The position numbers and the translations under genes were made by a program. From the NCBI GenBank assembly GCA_023436145.1, contig JAEZKP010000091.1:1-37638 (forward strand): a DNA stretch of 37,638 nt, in the 5' to 3' direction. The stretch comes from Fibrobacterota bacterium. GTDB taxonomy: Bacteria; Fibrobacterota; Chitinivibrionia; Chitinivibrionales; Chitinispirillaceae. Of this stretch, positions 1 through 8,214 are shown one piece after another (positions within the stretch are counted from its first letter, which is position 1; each line of letters begins with the position of its first letter). Below the pieces are notes generated by a model, which worked only from the letters and a program-made list of their open reading frames with translations, did not search any database and was not told the DNA's origin.

Positions 1-249
1 TGGGTGACTGCAAATGCAGGTAAAGATATTTTCAAAGCACTTGGAGTGGGTAACAATTTCGCCTATGTAGGTGCAGGAGGAAACCACTGCCTGTGGCGCC
101 CCCAGTATACCTCAGAGCTCGATGCTATGATTGACAAATTTCTTAAAGGCAACAATTCTGCCAACACAGGGAGCATGACCGGTGGTGCATCAGTCGATGT
201 CAAAAAGTACATCGATTGGACTGCTCCAGAACTGGCTGGCGAACTGTAA
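1..249 (+). CDS. C-terminal end of a CE15 glucuronoyl esterase (5' truncated by window)
   Basis: The reading frame is open from base 1 to the TAA at 247-249 and gives the last 82 residues of a longer protein. The GTG at 4 is not a credible start because the frame continues to the window edge. The segment AGKDIFKALGVGNNFAYVG followed by GGNHCLW and then SELDAMIDKFLKG resembles the end of the carbohydrate esterase family 15 alpha/beta-hydrolase fold, where the His of an N/G-H-C motif completes the Ser-Glu/Asp-His triad. Such enzymes cut the ester between 4-O-methyl-glucuronic acid of xylan and lignin alcohols. The Ser and acid residues lie outside the window. After the domain there is a short G/S/T linker but no sorting tail. 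The assignment fits the GH11 xylanase further along, but it rests on about 60 residues; another alpha/beta hydrolase is possible. Confidence 0.7.
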   Translation, partial: WVTANAGKDIFKALGVGNNFAYVGAGGNHCLWRPQYTSELDAMIDKFLKGNNSANTGSMTGGASVDVKKYIDWTAPELAGEL

Positions 250-303
250 AAGCATAGTCAAATAAAGATTTTTACTGACCAAGATAAGAATCAAGTTATC
301 CGA

Positions 304-350
304 AATCCCCCTATCCCCTATTTCTAAAAGGGGATAAGGGGATTTTTTTT
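304..350 (+). terminator. Strong intrinsic terminator after the CE15 gene
   Basis: The arms AATCCCCCTATCCCC (304-318) and GGGGATAAGGGGATT (330-344) pair over 15 bp with a single mismatch around an 11-nt loop. They are followed by an unbroken T run to 350. It lies 55 bp past the stop codon. Similar C-rich/G-rich hairpins are also dispersed repeats in some environmental genomes, so it may be a repeat copy serving as a terminator. Confidence 0.8.
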
Positions 351-448
351 GCAATAGCAGGAGAAAAATCCAATTTACCTGAAATACAATCTTCACAAAC
401 AGGGTGCCCGGGAAATGACACCTTATCAGATATAGAAATCATTCAATT

Positions 449-494
449 ACCCCGGAGGTGAGTTCTTCACAGAGAATGATTTCACCTCCAGGGT
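449..494 (+). repeat. Dispersed palindrome, copy A
   Basis: The arms CCCCGGAGGTGA (450-461) and TCACCTCCAGGG (482-493) pair with one mismatch around a loop of about 20 nt containing CACAGAGAA. This is a diverged member of the palindrome family clustered around the RAYT-like gene at 8194-9171. By its loop it is in the same orientation as copy G (25226) and opposite to copies B, D and F. It sits between the convergent CE15 and LytTR genes, about 7 kb from the main cluster. Confidence 0.8.
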
Positions 495-675
495 GATGGC
501 AAAATTTAAATCATGTTCCACTTTTTATCACTTTTCCCTAAAAGGACTTTCGATTTAAAACTAACACTTGATTATAAAGCTTTAAATTATAATAGTGTTT
601 ATTCTTGGTGATTGGAATCGAAAAGTGATTCGCTGAGCTTAGCCTGGTATTCCAGAAACTACCATTAAGATCAAA

Positions 676-1431
676 CTATAAAGTACTAAGTGCTTGCCTT
701 GTAGCAGAGTTGTAGCTTCGACTGACTGTAAGCGCAGTCAAGGCACAATCATCAAGGATTATCTCCATGGCTCTCCCAACAGGTTTTCGAAAAAGCCGGA
801 TATGGAATTTATTAACAATATACTTACGATGAATCCGAAAAAAACGATCCTTGGGAAGACGCAGTTCCAGCTCCTGCAGACTCATTCGGATAAGTAACTT
901 CTTTTTCTCCGTAGTGTATACAGCACAGTAGTAATCTTCAGCCTCGAAATACAACACATCCTCTACGTTTGCAATGTGAATAGTATCACCAATGCGAGCC
1001 TGAAGCATAGTGAGTGTGGGAAGCTGTATCTGGTGTTTCAGGTCGTTGATTGTATTTTTCAATTGTAATTTTTTTGGTGTATCAGAAATTCTCTGAATTG
1101 TTTTTTCGAGACGCTGCTGTTCGATTGGTTTAAGCAGGTAATCGAGTGCATTGTATTCAAATGCCTGGATCGCATACTGGTCGTAACCAGTGACAAAAAT
1201 GACATATGGTTCGCAGGTGAATTTTTCGATAATTGAAAAGGCATTCATCTGGGCAAGATGTATATCTAGAAACAGGAGGTCTGGCTGTAGTTTATTGATT
1301 TTTTCGATAGCAGCATCTCCATTATCAGCCTCTCCAATAATCTTAATTACTGATTTATGCTCTTTCAGCAATTCACGAAGCCTTTTTCTTGCCGCCAACT
1401 CATCATCAACCAGCACGGTTCTCAATAGCAT
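676..1431 (-). CDS. LytTR-family response regulator
   Basis: This 251-residue protein has an N-terminal receiver domain and a C-terminal LytTR DNA-binding domain. The receiver keeps the acidic pair D9/D10, the phospho-acceptor D56 in LLFLDIHL, T81 in FVTG and K101 in LLKP. The LytTR part (about 140-248) begins with IGDTIHIANVEDVLYFEAED and ends with a typical FFRIHRKYIVN segment. The family binds direct-repeat promoters and often controls envelope or surface functions. The start at 1431 overlaps the kinase gene by 26 bp, so the two are almost certainly translationally coupled. No clear Shine-Dalgarno precedes it, as is usual for an overlapping downstream gene. The target is not evident; the nearest minus-strand gene, a secreted phospholipase-like protein, lies upstream rather than in the same transcript. 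Confidence 0.93.
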   Translation of the reverse strand: MLLRTVLVDDELAARKRLRELLKEHKSVIKIIGEADNGDAAIEKINKLQPDLLFLDIHLAQMNAFSIIEKFTCEPYVIFVTGYDQYAIQAFEYNALDYLLKPIEQQRLEKTIQRISDTPKKLQLKNTINDLKHQIQLPTLTMLQARIGDTIHIANVEDVLYFEAEDYYCAVYTTEKKKLLIRMSLQELELRLPKDRFFRIHRKYIVNKFHIRLFRKPVGRAMEIILDDCALTALTVSRSYNSATRQALSTL

Positions 1432-2632
1432 CAGAGATAACCCTGTTTATAGGAATGTTTATGGAAACTGTGGTTCCTTTTTCATAAATACTTTTAATAT
1501 TCATTAATGCGTGCTTACCCCAGATGTGTCTTAAACGTCCTTCTACAATAGATAGCCCATAACCAAATACAGTACCACAATCATTAAATCCGACACCATC
1601 ATCACAAACCGTTATTTCCGCAGTTTCAGCACTGACTTTTGCATTTATAGTTACCAGTCCTTCACCACCGCGAGGTGAGAATCCATGTTTGATGGCGTTC
1701 TCCACCAGAACCTGAATTGTCAGAGCCGGTAATTGCACCTGATCAATATCTCCATAGCAGACAATATGGTAACGCAAACAGCTGCCGAATCGGAGTTTCT
1801 CCAGTTCAAGATAGGATTGCACAACGGAAAGCTCTTCGGAAAGTGCAACAGTTTTCCGATCACTTGCTGAAAGAATATATCGGAAGATGCTACATAAGGA
1901 TGCAATTGCAGGTTCAACTTTACCGGAATTTTCTTTTCCCAGTTGCAAAAGAGTATTGAGTGTATTGAAAAGAAAATGTGGATCGCATTTTGAAGTCAGA
2001 GCGGAATACTTAAGCTCATTTATCTGCTCTGTGGCCCGCATCTGAACTAGCTTCAGCTCAGTATCAAGTGTTCGGTTATAGTAATATTCTATAAAGGCTC
2101 TTATTACTGAAGAAACGAGGCCAGTTATCAATGCTCCATATAACGGATAGAAGAAAAGAGGCCAGAGTGTAATGTAATCTGCTCCGGTTACCATAATATG
2201 AATGACAAAAGATAAGATAGTTACTGTCGGGAAAGCCCACATAAATACCCAGGGTTTGGCAAGAAAACCATGGACCATAGCACCCTGTATCATATTAGTT
2301 ACCACAAGCGCAGTCTTCTCAATTTGAGCTAATGACGAAAGTGTACAAAAGACAGGAAAGCTGTATATCAACATTAACTCCCAGTGGAGTTTATGATAGA
2401 ATGAGACCGGACCTTTGCGGGGAAAAAACCAGAGGAAAAATGCAAATATGGCGGTGGGAAACGAAAGTAGTCTTGGACTATAATATCCAAACTTCTGGTC
2501 TACTGTTGGAACTACCAACCAGGCAATTATACCTAAGATGGATAACACCGGAAAGAGCCGCTGTACAAACCGATAATCGGTGTTAAAAAAAACCTGTTTT
2601 GCAAACACTCCTGCGGCTTTAAACTGGTGCAT
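1406..2632 (-). CDS. LytS/YehU-type membrane sensor histidine kinase
   Basis: This 408-residue protein has about five or six hydrophobic segments between residues 25 and 180, then a cytoplasmic His_kinase (PF06580-like) domain and an HATPase_c domain. The phosphoacceptor is H219 in KCDPHFLFNTLN, the signature of the LytS class. The N box is ENAIKHGF (E311/N312) and the G1 box is DDGVGF (around 344-349). The sensor region matches no named input domain that I recognise, so the signal is unknown. It is the first gene of a two-gene unit with the LytTR regulator, whose start codon lies inside its 3' end. The gap before it holds a gene remnant and no close promoter motif I would defend. Confidence 0.92.
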   Translation of the reverse strand: MHQFKAAGVFAKQVFFNTDYRFVQRLFPVLSILGIIAWLVVPTVDQKFGYYSPRLLSFPTAIFAFFLWFFPRKGPVSFYHKLHWELMLIYSFPVFCTLSSLAQIEKTALVVTNMIQGAMVHGFLAKPWVFMWAFPTVTILSFVIHIMVTGADYITLWPLFFYPLYGALITGLVSSVIRAFIEYYYNRTLDTELKLVQMRATEQINELKYSALTSKCDPHFLFNTLNTLLQLGKENSGKVEPAIASLCSIFRYILSASDRKTVALSEELSVVQSYLELEKLRFGSCLRYHIVCYGDIDQVQLPALTIQVLVENAIKHGFSPRGGEGLVTINAKVSAETAEITVCDDGVGFNDCGTVFGYGLSIVEGRLRHIWGKHALMNIKSIYEKGTTVSINIPINRVISDAIENRAG

Positions 2633-2826
2633 TTTCTTTCGAACCAGGTTTGGCTGATGTTTCAGAGATTCTCTCCAAGAAGTTTATTTGGAAGTATTTA
2701 GTAACACAGAAACCGGAAGCTATAGTTAGAGATAAGAGAAAATATGTTCTTGAGTTGTTGAGTATCAAGAGGCTTAATGAGGATATTCAGCGGGACTACT
2801 CATTAAAAATGATGGAGCAAGTCTAA
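2623..2826 (+). pseudogene. 3' remnant of an unidentified gene
   Basis: A plus-strand frame is open from a stop at 2620-2622 to the TAA at 2824-2826, giving about 67 codons of normal-looking protein (for example KYVLELLSIKRLNEDIQRDY), with no ATG until the last few codons. The 5' part overlaps the start of the kinase gene on the other strand. It looks like the tail of a gene whose front has been lost, possibly a transposon gene. I do not recognise the family, and a short functional ORF starting at TTG 2650 cannot be excluded. Confidence 0.3.
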
Positions 2827-2852
2827 TTGCTTGCTAAACCCTGAAATAAATC

Positions 2853-2889
2853 AATAAAGTAAAAGGGAGTCAGCATAGGCCTGTCTCCC
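2853..2889 (-). terminator. Intrinsic terminator after the phospholipase-like gene
   Basis: Read on the minus strand, GGGAGACAG (2889-2881), loop GCCTATG and CTGACTCCC (2873-2865) form a stem of 5+3 bp with one internal A/A mismatch. It is followed by TTTTACTTTAT. It lies 18 bp beyond the stop codon at 2907 and fits a rho-independent terminator for that gene. Confidence 0.75.
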
Positions 2890-2906
2890 GGTAAAGACAA
2901 TTTTTA

Positions 2907-5900
2907 CTACTTTCTGAACACTAAACGGCAAACTTCGCGTTTTAACTTACTCTCCAGAACTATGAAATAGATACCAGAGGTCATTTTAAAAGATGAGATT
3001 TCCCCTTTATAGATCTCGCCAGCCTGCATATGGCCGTAGAATAAATCTCCCACTTTTCGCCCCTTCAAGTCAAATAATCCTATACGGGTCACACCTGCTC
3101 TCTCCGGCGAGTAACTCCAGAGATACACAGAGCTGCCATTAACCAACCTGAATCCAGTTTTCTCTTGCTCTTTGCGAGACGGGTGCCGTTTGACCTCCAC
3201 AGGAGTAGATTCAACTCCTTCCAGAACCAGAAGGTATTCACCTGAACCGCCTTTACGGTTGATTTTGACAAAATATGTACCTGTTTCTAAGGTATCTGTT
3301 GCAGCCCTGCAACTGTTTTCGTTACATGTAGCCGTATCAATCAGAGAATCTTTGTCATTAAATATTTCTAATTTTAAAGAGAGGGCTTCAGCCTTGGAAA
3401 GTTCTGCAGTAACCGGTATTCCATCTTTGGTTTCAACGCTGAACCAGTGAACGGAATCGGTTTCATTCATAAAGCCAGCTACAGGTAAAATATTTGAAAG
3501 CTGCAATGCAGAAGTTTTGCTTTTGTTGTTTTCTGTTTCCAGATTACGCCTGCGGAGACGAATGGTGTAAGACCCAAAACCCTTGGATCCTGGATTTACC
3601 GACCGGATTCTGAAAGTATACTTTCCTTCCGGAAGAGCGCTCATAACAAATGATATTCTTGCGGATCCTGAAAGAGCTCTATTGTAAAAGCCGTTTATTC
3701 CAGTTGTGTCAAACATTTCGAACTGGACATTTTCCCCGATATCGATGCCGGAAAAGTCAACAAAAACAATATCGTTTTTCCTTGTTGTAAAGCAATAGTA
3801 ATCATATATATCATTTGTACCGTCTCCACGGTAAAAACCAATATTTCTGAAATAGAGTGAATCAAAAGCCATTGGAAAGGCTATCTCAGATGAATCATCT
3901 ATCGCGTTATCCTGAATGGGACAGGGTGTGAGCGTTACAATCGCCGTGTATGAAATAGGTTTTGGGGAAGCCTGCGCAGCAGCAACTCCACGAAGCAAAA
4001 CTTTATGCACATCAAAATTATACTGACCTCTTTGAAATCTGTATTCAAGATTGCGCGGTTCATCACAAACGACATCCGAGTACATGACTTCTGAAGGAAG
4101 AAAACCCAGATGAGCAAAAGCACGTTTTTCGGTGGCATTTATGGACATGGATATTTTGGAATCATAAGGAAGATCAAGAACATAGTCGTGCTTTGTCTCA
4201 CTTTTTAGAACATCCGAAAAAGTCCTGATATCAAAGAAACCATCCTCGGTTCCTGCTGGTTCCGCTTCATGTATTGTGCAGTTCGCGAACATCTCTTCTG
4301 GAAAAAGAGTATCGCCAGTTTGCCTCCTGAAGATTTTAGAAAATGCAGTCTGATCTCTGGCAAGAATCATTGTGTCACACATGGAAGTCCATTGGCAACT
4401 CTCATCAAGTGATCCAAACCATCTCCCGAGCATAATATTATCTCTATCAAAGGTGATTCCTGACATATTCAGTTCTGTCAACAGTCTCTGAATTTCCGGT
4501 TTAGGTAAAAATGAAAGCTTTATCATATTAACGGTGTTTATAGCTGCGGGAACCTGCAAATAGTCCATCAGTGTGTCACCATCTTTGAGGTGCAGCTCAT
4601 TTTTCCGGAATTCTTCGACATCCAGCCCCAGAACCATAAACTGATTTTCCGGGTCCTTCATCATGGCACTAAGTTCTTTCTGGTCAAATCCTATGGTCTT
4701 TTTAAGAATAAAATCCAGAAGTTTTTTCTGAGCCTCCTCAATTGCTTTCTGAATAAACTCCGGCACAATCGCATCCAGAACCGATTTAATAAAACTGATG
4801 GTTGTCCCAAGCACATCCGGCGCTCCCATCATTGAGAGCATGTTATTTATTGCAAAATCCCCTGCTGCGGTTTCCGCCCGCTCTGTGTCCATCGTATCTG
4901 CGCAATTAAGCGCCAGATTTATTTCATGAGAAACACCAGGCCATTTTTTCAGACCATCATCAACATCTGCCAGCCAATATTCTTTATAGCAAACCGGAAG
5001 AAAATTAATCGCCTGGTAAGCGGTTTTTTCCGCAAGTGTCAATGCAGCAGCAGAATAAAGTATAACTTTACTACATCCCCAATCCCAAAGATCACAATCA
5101 GCAGCAGATTCTATTAGGCTGTTGTATTCCTTGTCAAAGGATGCAATCTTCCCATAATATTGCCTTATATCCAGATCCAGACTGTTTCTGACTTTCGAAA
5201 AATATTTGGGTATCGAGGTAAGGGAATCTTTTCCCATGAAAAGACATCGGGCCAGATAACTTCCAGGAGCTGCAAAAACAAGTTTTCTGTAAATGAAATC
5301 GTCCAGGCCATCATCAATTTGCACATCTTTTTCGGTAAATTCATGACCATCCCAGGTAATAATTCCCGGAAGGCATTTATCAAAATACCCCTCTACAACA
5401 ATGTGCTTAACGGCATTAATTCCTAATTCGAAGGGTCCTCCTGCAAAGTGATTAATAAAAGTATGTCCGAAAAGATCCCCGGCTGCGTGTGAAAAAAAAC
5501 CAGCCACAAAAGCTCTCTGTGGAAGCGTTGCCTGCTGTGCGGTTTCATTCCACAGATAATTCAGCCAGTGACAGGATCCAGGGCTTGCCGGGTGAATCAA
5601 TTGCTGGCCTGTCAGTATATCCGGATAAGCATCCGGACCGATTGCTCCGGCACGAAACTGCTCAGGATATTGACGCACCGCATCAAGTATGTTTCGATTA
5701 ACCCCGAAAGGACCAATCAACGATCCATCCGAAGCCAGCAATGCCACACTATCATCATCCAAAGCATCCTTAAGCGCCTCTTCTGCAAAGTACAAATGAG
5801 CTTTAGCTTTCCAACCGAAACTCTCAAAACTTAATAGTAGCAAAAAAGCGATAAATAACACTACTGCTTTTCCATAATAAAAATCACACAACTCAGGCCT

Positions 5901-5948
5901 ATAAATTCTTCTATCCTTATGAATCAAAGACGCCTTATTAATAGTCAT
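2907..5948 (-). CDS. Secreted zinc-dependent phospholipase C-like protein with PPC and sorting tail
   Basis: This is a 1013-residue exported protein. A hydrophobic segment (about 28-43) is followed by GWKAKAH, which recalls the mature Trp N-terminus of the zinc-dependent phospholipase C / S1-P1 fold. The expected metal ligands are present in order: H51, D106 in IGPD, H119 or H127, H154 and D158 in SHAAGD, H162, H182 and E186. The catalytic module is therefore probably intact and may cleave phospholipids. The long middle (about 200-750) is unassigned, and a pre-peptidase C-terminal-like beta domain lies around 830-920. The last about 70 residues (IGLFDLKGRKVG ... GIYFIVLE) match a T9SS type A sorting tail. 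AGGAGG stands 3 nt before the ATG, fixing the start despite 28 residues preceding the hydrophobic core. Canonical PLC domains are about 250-370 residues, so this is an enlarged version. Confidence 0.78.
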   Translation of the reverse strand: MTINKASLIHKDRRIYRPELCDFYYGKAVVLFIAFLLLLSFESFGWKAKAHLYFAEEALKDALDDDSVALLASDGSLIGPFGVNRNILDAVRQYPEQFRAGAIGPDAYPDILTGQQLIHPASPGSCHWLNYLWNETAQQATLPQRAFVAGFFSHAAGDLFGHTFINHFAGGPFELGINAVKHIVVEGYFDKCLPGIITWDGHEFTEKDVQIDDGLDDFIYRKLVFAAPGSYLARCLFMGKDSLTSIPKYFSKVRNSLDLDIRQYYGKIASFDKEYNSLIESAADCDLWDWGCSKVILYSAAALTLAEKTAYQAINFLPVCYKEYWLADVDDGLKKWPGVSHEINLALNCADTMDTERAETAAGDFAINNMLSMMGAPDVLGTTISFIKSVLDAIVPEFIQKAIEEAQKKLLDFILKKTIGFDQKELSAMMKDPENQFMVLGLDVEEFRKNELHLKDGDTLMDYLQVPAAINTVNMIKLSFLPKPEIQRLLTELNMSGITFDRDNIMLGRWFGSLDESCQWTSMCDTMILARDQTAFSKIFRRQTGDTLFPEEMFANCTIHEAEPAGTEDGFFDIRTFSDVLKSETKHDYVLDLPYDSKISMSINATEKRAFAHLGFLPSEVMYSDVVCDEPRNLEYRFQRGQYNFDVHKVLLRGVAAAQASPKPISYTAIVTLTPCPIQDNAIDDSSEIAFPMAFDSLYFRNIGFYRGDGTNDIYDYYCFTTRKNDIVFVDFSGIDIGENVQFEMFDTTGINGFYNRALSGSARISFVMSALPEGKYTFRIRSVNPGSKGFGSYTIRLRRRNLETENNKSKTSALQLSNILPVAGFMNETDSVHWFSVETKDGIPVTAELSKAEALSLKLEIFNDKDSLIDTATCNENSCRAATDTLETGTYFVKINRKGGSGEYLLVLEGVESTPVEVKRHPSRKEQEKTGFRLVNGSSVYLWSYSPERAGVTRIGLFDLKGRKVGDLFYGHMQAGEIYKGEISSFKMTSGIYFIVLESKLKREVCRLVFRK

Positions 5949-6344
5949 ATTCCTCCTATATGATGGTTTTCAGATAGAAAACATAACCATACAGTCAAGG
6001 ATTGTACAATAGTTTTGCAGTGAATGGATGAAAAAATGCAGTGATCGCAATTATCGAATCCGGTTTTATTGATCATTTGTTATTAACTACTCAGCCCATT
6101 AACAAAACCATTGACCGTAATGATAGCGGAGACCCGCTTTACTCGGAGCTTCCCTTATTTTCCCTCATCCTTGCATTTTTTTAGTTGAAGTACTTATTTT
6201 TGATATTATGAAAGTCGGTTTTAGTTGGTTTTTTCGATCAGAACCTGCCAAGATCAACAATGATGTTTTTTTGAATATGAAGCACGTCTTTTAAAGCGGC
6301 TTTTTGGTATACAAACACAAACAACCTATTACGAGGCAACCACA
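5949..6344. other. Divergent intergenic region
   Basis: These 396 bp separate the divergent phospholipase-like and prohibitin genes and should carry both promoters. I see no convincing ORF. A small hairpin AGCGG-AGAC-CCGCT followed by TTT lies near 6124-6140; it is too short to call. No -35/-10 pair stands out enough to annotate. Confidence 0.5.
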
Positions 6345-7244
6345 ATGCCTACAGCTGATGAACTAATCGATCTGTTTCTAAAAAAAAAGGGGAAAAAAGA
6401 GATGTCCGGACATGATACTTATGAAATGAAAAAAGTGATTAAAAATGAACCGGTATGGTTATTCATAGTACTTGGGATATTACTTCTCATATTAGTGTTT
6501 TTCCGGCCATGGGTACAGATTGGTGCCGGGGAAAGAGGAGTATTGCTAAATTTCGGTGCAGTTCAAAAACAGGTATTGGATGAAGGATTGCACTTCAGAA
6601 TACCTGTTATGCAGCAGGTTATTCCAATCGATGTAAAGGTTCAGAAGGCCATTACAAGTGCCGCAGCTTCATCATCAGATCTTCAGGAAGTAAGCTCTGA
6701 AGTAGCGCTGAATTATCACGTGATTCCTGAAAAATCCAATATTGTTTACCAAACTATCGGAACAGATTTTAAAGACAGAATAATAGATCCTGCCATTCAG
6801 GAGGTAGTTAAAGCCGTAACTGCACTGTATACCGCTGAAGAACTCATTACCAAAAGACCTCTGGTGAGTGATGCCATGAGAGAGAGTCTCGCAGAAAGGC
6901 TGTCAAAATATCATATAGGTGTTGATGCGTTTTCTATTGTTGGTTTCAGTTTTTCCAAAATTTTTATGGAAGCCATTGAATCGAAACAAACAGCAGAACA
7001 ACTCGCTCTGAAGGCGAAAAGAGATCTGGAACGGGTAAAAATTGAAGCTGAACAGAAAATTACTATCGCTACAGCCGAAGCAGAAGCACTCAGAAAACAG
7101 AGAGATATCATTTCCCAGGATCTTATAGAGTTAAGAAGAGTCGAAGCCAACTTAAAAGCTATCGAGAAATGGAACGGAATAATGCCTCAAGTAACAGGAA
7201 ATGGAAGTGTACCTTTCATTGGTGTCGGTGATCTGAAAAAATGA
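6345..7244 (+). CDS. Prohibitin/SPFH-family membrane protein
   Basis: This 299-residue protein has one N-terminal transmembrane segment (about 38-55, WLFIVLGILLLILVFF), then a prohibitin/SPFH domain starting with IGAGERGVLLNFG and continuing through LDEGLHFRIP. After about residue 210 follows an Ala/Glu/Lys-rich coiled coil (KRDLERVKIEAEQKITIATA) typical of prohibitin and HflC relatives. Such proteins form large membrane-associated rings that scaffold membranes or control proteases such as FtsH. The start at 6345 has an ACGAGG about 9 nt upstream. A second candidate, ATG 6402 (MSGHD), is preceded by AAGGGG, and the first 19 residues are Lys-rich, so the start is uncertain by 57 nt. The gene appears monocistronic. 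Confidence 0.9.
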   Translation: MPTADELIDLFLKKKGKKEMSGHDTYEMKKVIKNEPVWLFIVLGILLLILVFFRPWVQIGAGERGVLLNFGAVQKQVLDEGLHFRIPVMQQVIPIDVKVQKAITSAAASSSDLQEVSSEVALNYHVIPEKSNIVYQTIGTDFKDRIIDPAIQEVVKAVTALYTAEELITKRPLVSDAMRESLAERLSKYHIGVDAFSIVGFSFSKIFMEAIESKQTAEQLALKAKRDLERVKIEAEQKITIATAEAEALRKQRDIISQDLIELRRVEANLKAIEKWNGIMPQVTGNGSVPFIGVGDLKK

Positions 7245-7545
7245 GAAGAGCTAACTTTAAAAGTTATCAGACTTCGGCCTTTTAGGTCGAAGCCCTTCCA
7301 TCTTGGTCACAATAGTTTTTATCAATTCAAGAAAAGCCCAATTAATTTCAATCAGCCCCGATATCACGCTTTACTGTGTAAATGTTTTGTTTTATCCGTG
7401 CGTGAAAAATATGGTTCAGAGTAATTACATTTTACATTTAAAAACCAGGAAATAGATGGTTATTTCATGGGGAGGACTGGAGAAACCAGAGGAGCGCCTG
7501 GATAGTCAGGCTGAAAACCGGGAAAAGAGCGAGATCTGGAGCAGA

Positions 7546-7593
7546 TTCCCCGGAGGTGAATTCCTTCTTAGTAAAGAATTCACCTCCGGGGAA
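7546..7593 (+). repeat. Dispersed palindrome, copy B (perfect 17-bp arms)
   Basis: TTCCCCGGAGGTGAATT (7546-7562) and AATTCACCTCCGGGGAA (7577-7593) are perfect reverse complements around a 14-nt loop. This is the best-preserved member of the family and serves as its consensus. Confidence 0.92.
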
Positions 7594-7753
7594 ATAAAGA
7601 AGAGAACAGAGTGATTTATGCCAGTTTTTTCAGGAAATTTTTATATTCAAATGGCTTTACAATAGAATTCTTTTTCTTCGCTTAAATGGAGCAGATTAAG
7701 TGAATTTCCCTACCAGGCAAAAAACCAGGGAAATTCACAAGATCCGAAGGAGA

Positions 7754-7799
7754 TTCCCCAGAGATGAAATCCTTCTCTGTCAAAATTCACCTCTGGGAA
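7754..7799 (+). repeat. Dispersed palindrome, copy C
   Basis: TTCCCCAGAGATGAAAT (from 7754) faces AATTCACCTCTGGGAA (to 7799). The loop CCTTCTCTGTCAA is nearly the loop of copies D and F, so it is the same orientation. The arms show a few G-to-A changes, some compensated. Confidence 0.88.
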
Positions 7800-7932
7800 A
7801 AATAAGACGGAAGTAGCGCGGGTGAGGGAACCTTTCCGGAAACATTACCCCCTTTTCAGGATTGGTGAAATCTGGTGAGCGCTCTGATCTGCCAAGGTGG
7901 AAACCGGGAAAAATCGCAAGATCTGAAAGAGA

Positions 7933-7980
7933 TTCCCCGGAGATGATTTCCTTCTCTGTAAAGGATTCACCTCTGGGGAA
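7933..7980 (+). repeat. Dispersed palindrome, copy D
   Basis: TTCCCCGGAGATGATTTCC faces GGATTCACCTCTGGGGAA with a CTTCTCTGTAAA loop. It is followed by AAATAAAGAAGAACGCAGAGTG, which also follows copy B. It lies about 210 bp beyond the 3' end of the RAYT-like gene. Confidence 0.9.
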
Positions 7981-8183
7981 ATAAAGAAGAACGCAGAGTG
8001 GAGCGTTTTTCGAACTATACCAGTTTCCATGTAAAATTTCCATCAACATGGTTTCTTTTCCTGAAACTCTTGGTGGACAGGCCTTTAAATATTAAAATGC
8101 AGTACAATATACAAATAATTAATTCGCTTTATCCCTAAGCAGATCTATCTGTGGCGGAAAATCTGTTTCGTGTTTTTCTGTCT

Positions 8184-8214
8184 TAAAAAAGAGTTATGTA
8201 AATTCTGCATTTAC
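8184..8214 (-). terminator. Weak hairpin with T run at the end of the RAYT-like gene
   Basis: On the minus strand GTAAAT-GCAGA-ATTTAC (8214-8198) abuts the stop codon (8196-8194) and is followed by ACTCTTTTTT. The stem is only 6 bp and AT-rich, so termination would be weak. Confidence 0.35.

Larger units (their letters stand above)
7513..8005 (+). repeat. Three tandem-like ~180-210 bp units, each carrying a palindrome
   Basis: The stretch AAACCgGGAAAA...AGATCtGaAg.AGATTCCCC recurs before the palindromes at 7546, 7754 and 7933, and AAATAAAGAAGA.(C)GCAGAGTG follows the first and third. The shared block is about 95-100 bp and the spacing between units is 208 and 179 bp. The whole array lies directly downstream of the RAYT-like gene, which reads toward it. 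This suggests local duplication of a REP-type unit larger than the palindrome itself. Apart from the array, the gap 7245-8193 shows no credible gene. Confidence 0.65.

Noticed and set aside
7581..7590. TCACCTCC as a fragment of 16S rRNA
   Set aside because: Only 8 bases match and the flanks are palindrome sequence; no rRNA context is present.
7780..8049. Minus-strand 89-codon frame after the RAYT-like gene
   Set aside because: It is made of the tandem palindrome units and has no recognisable protein features.
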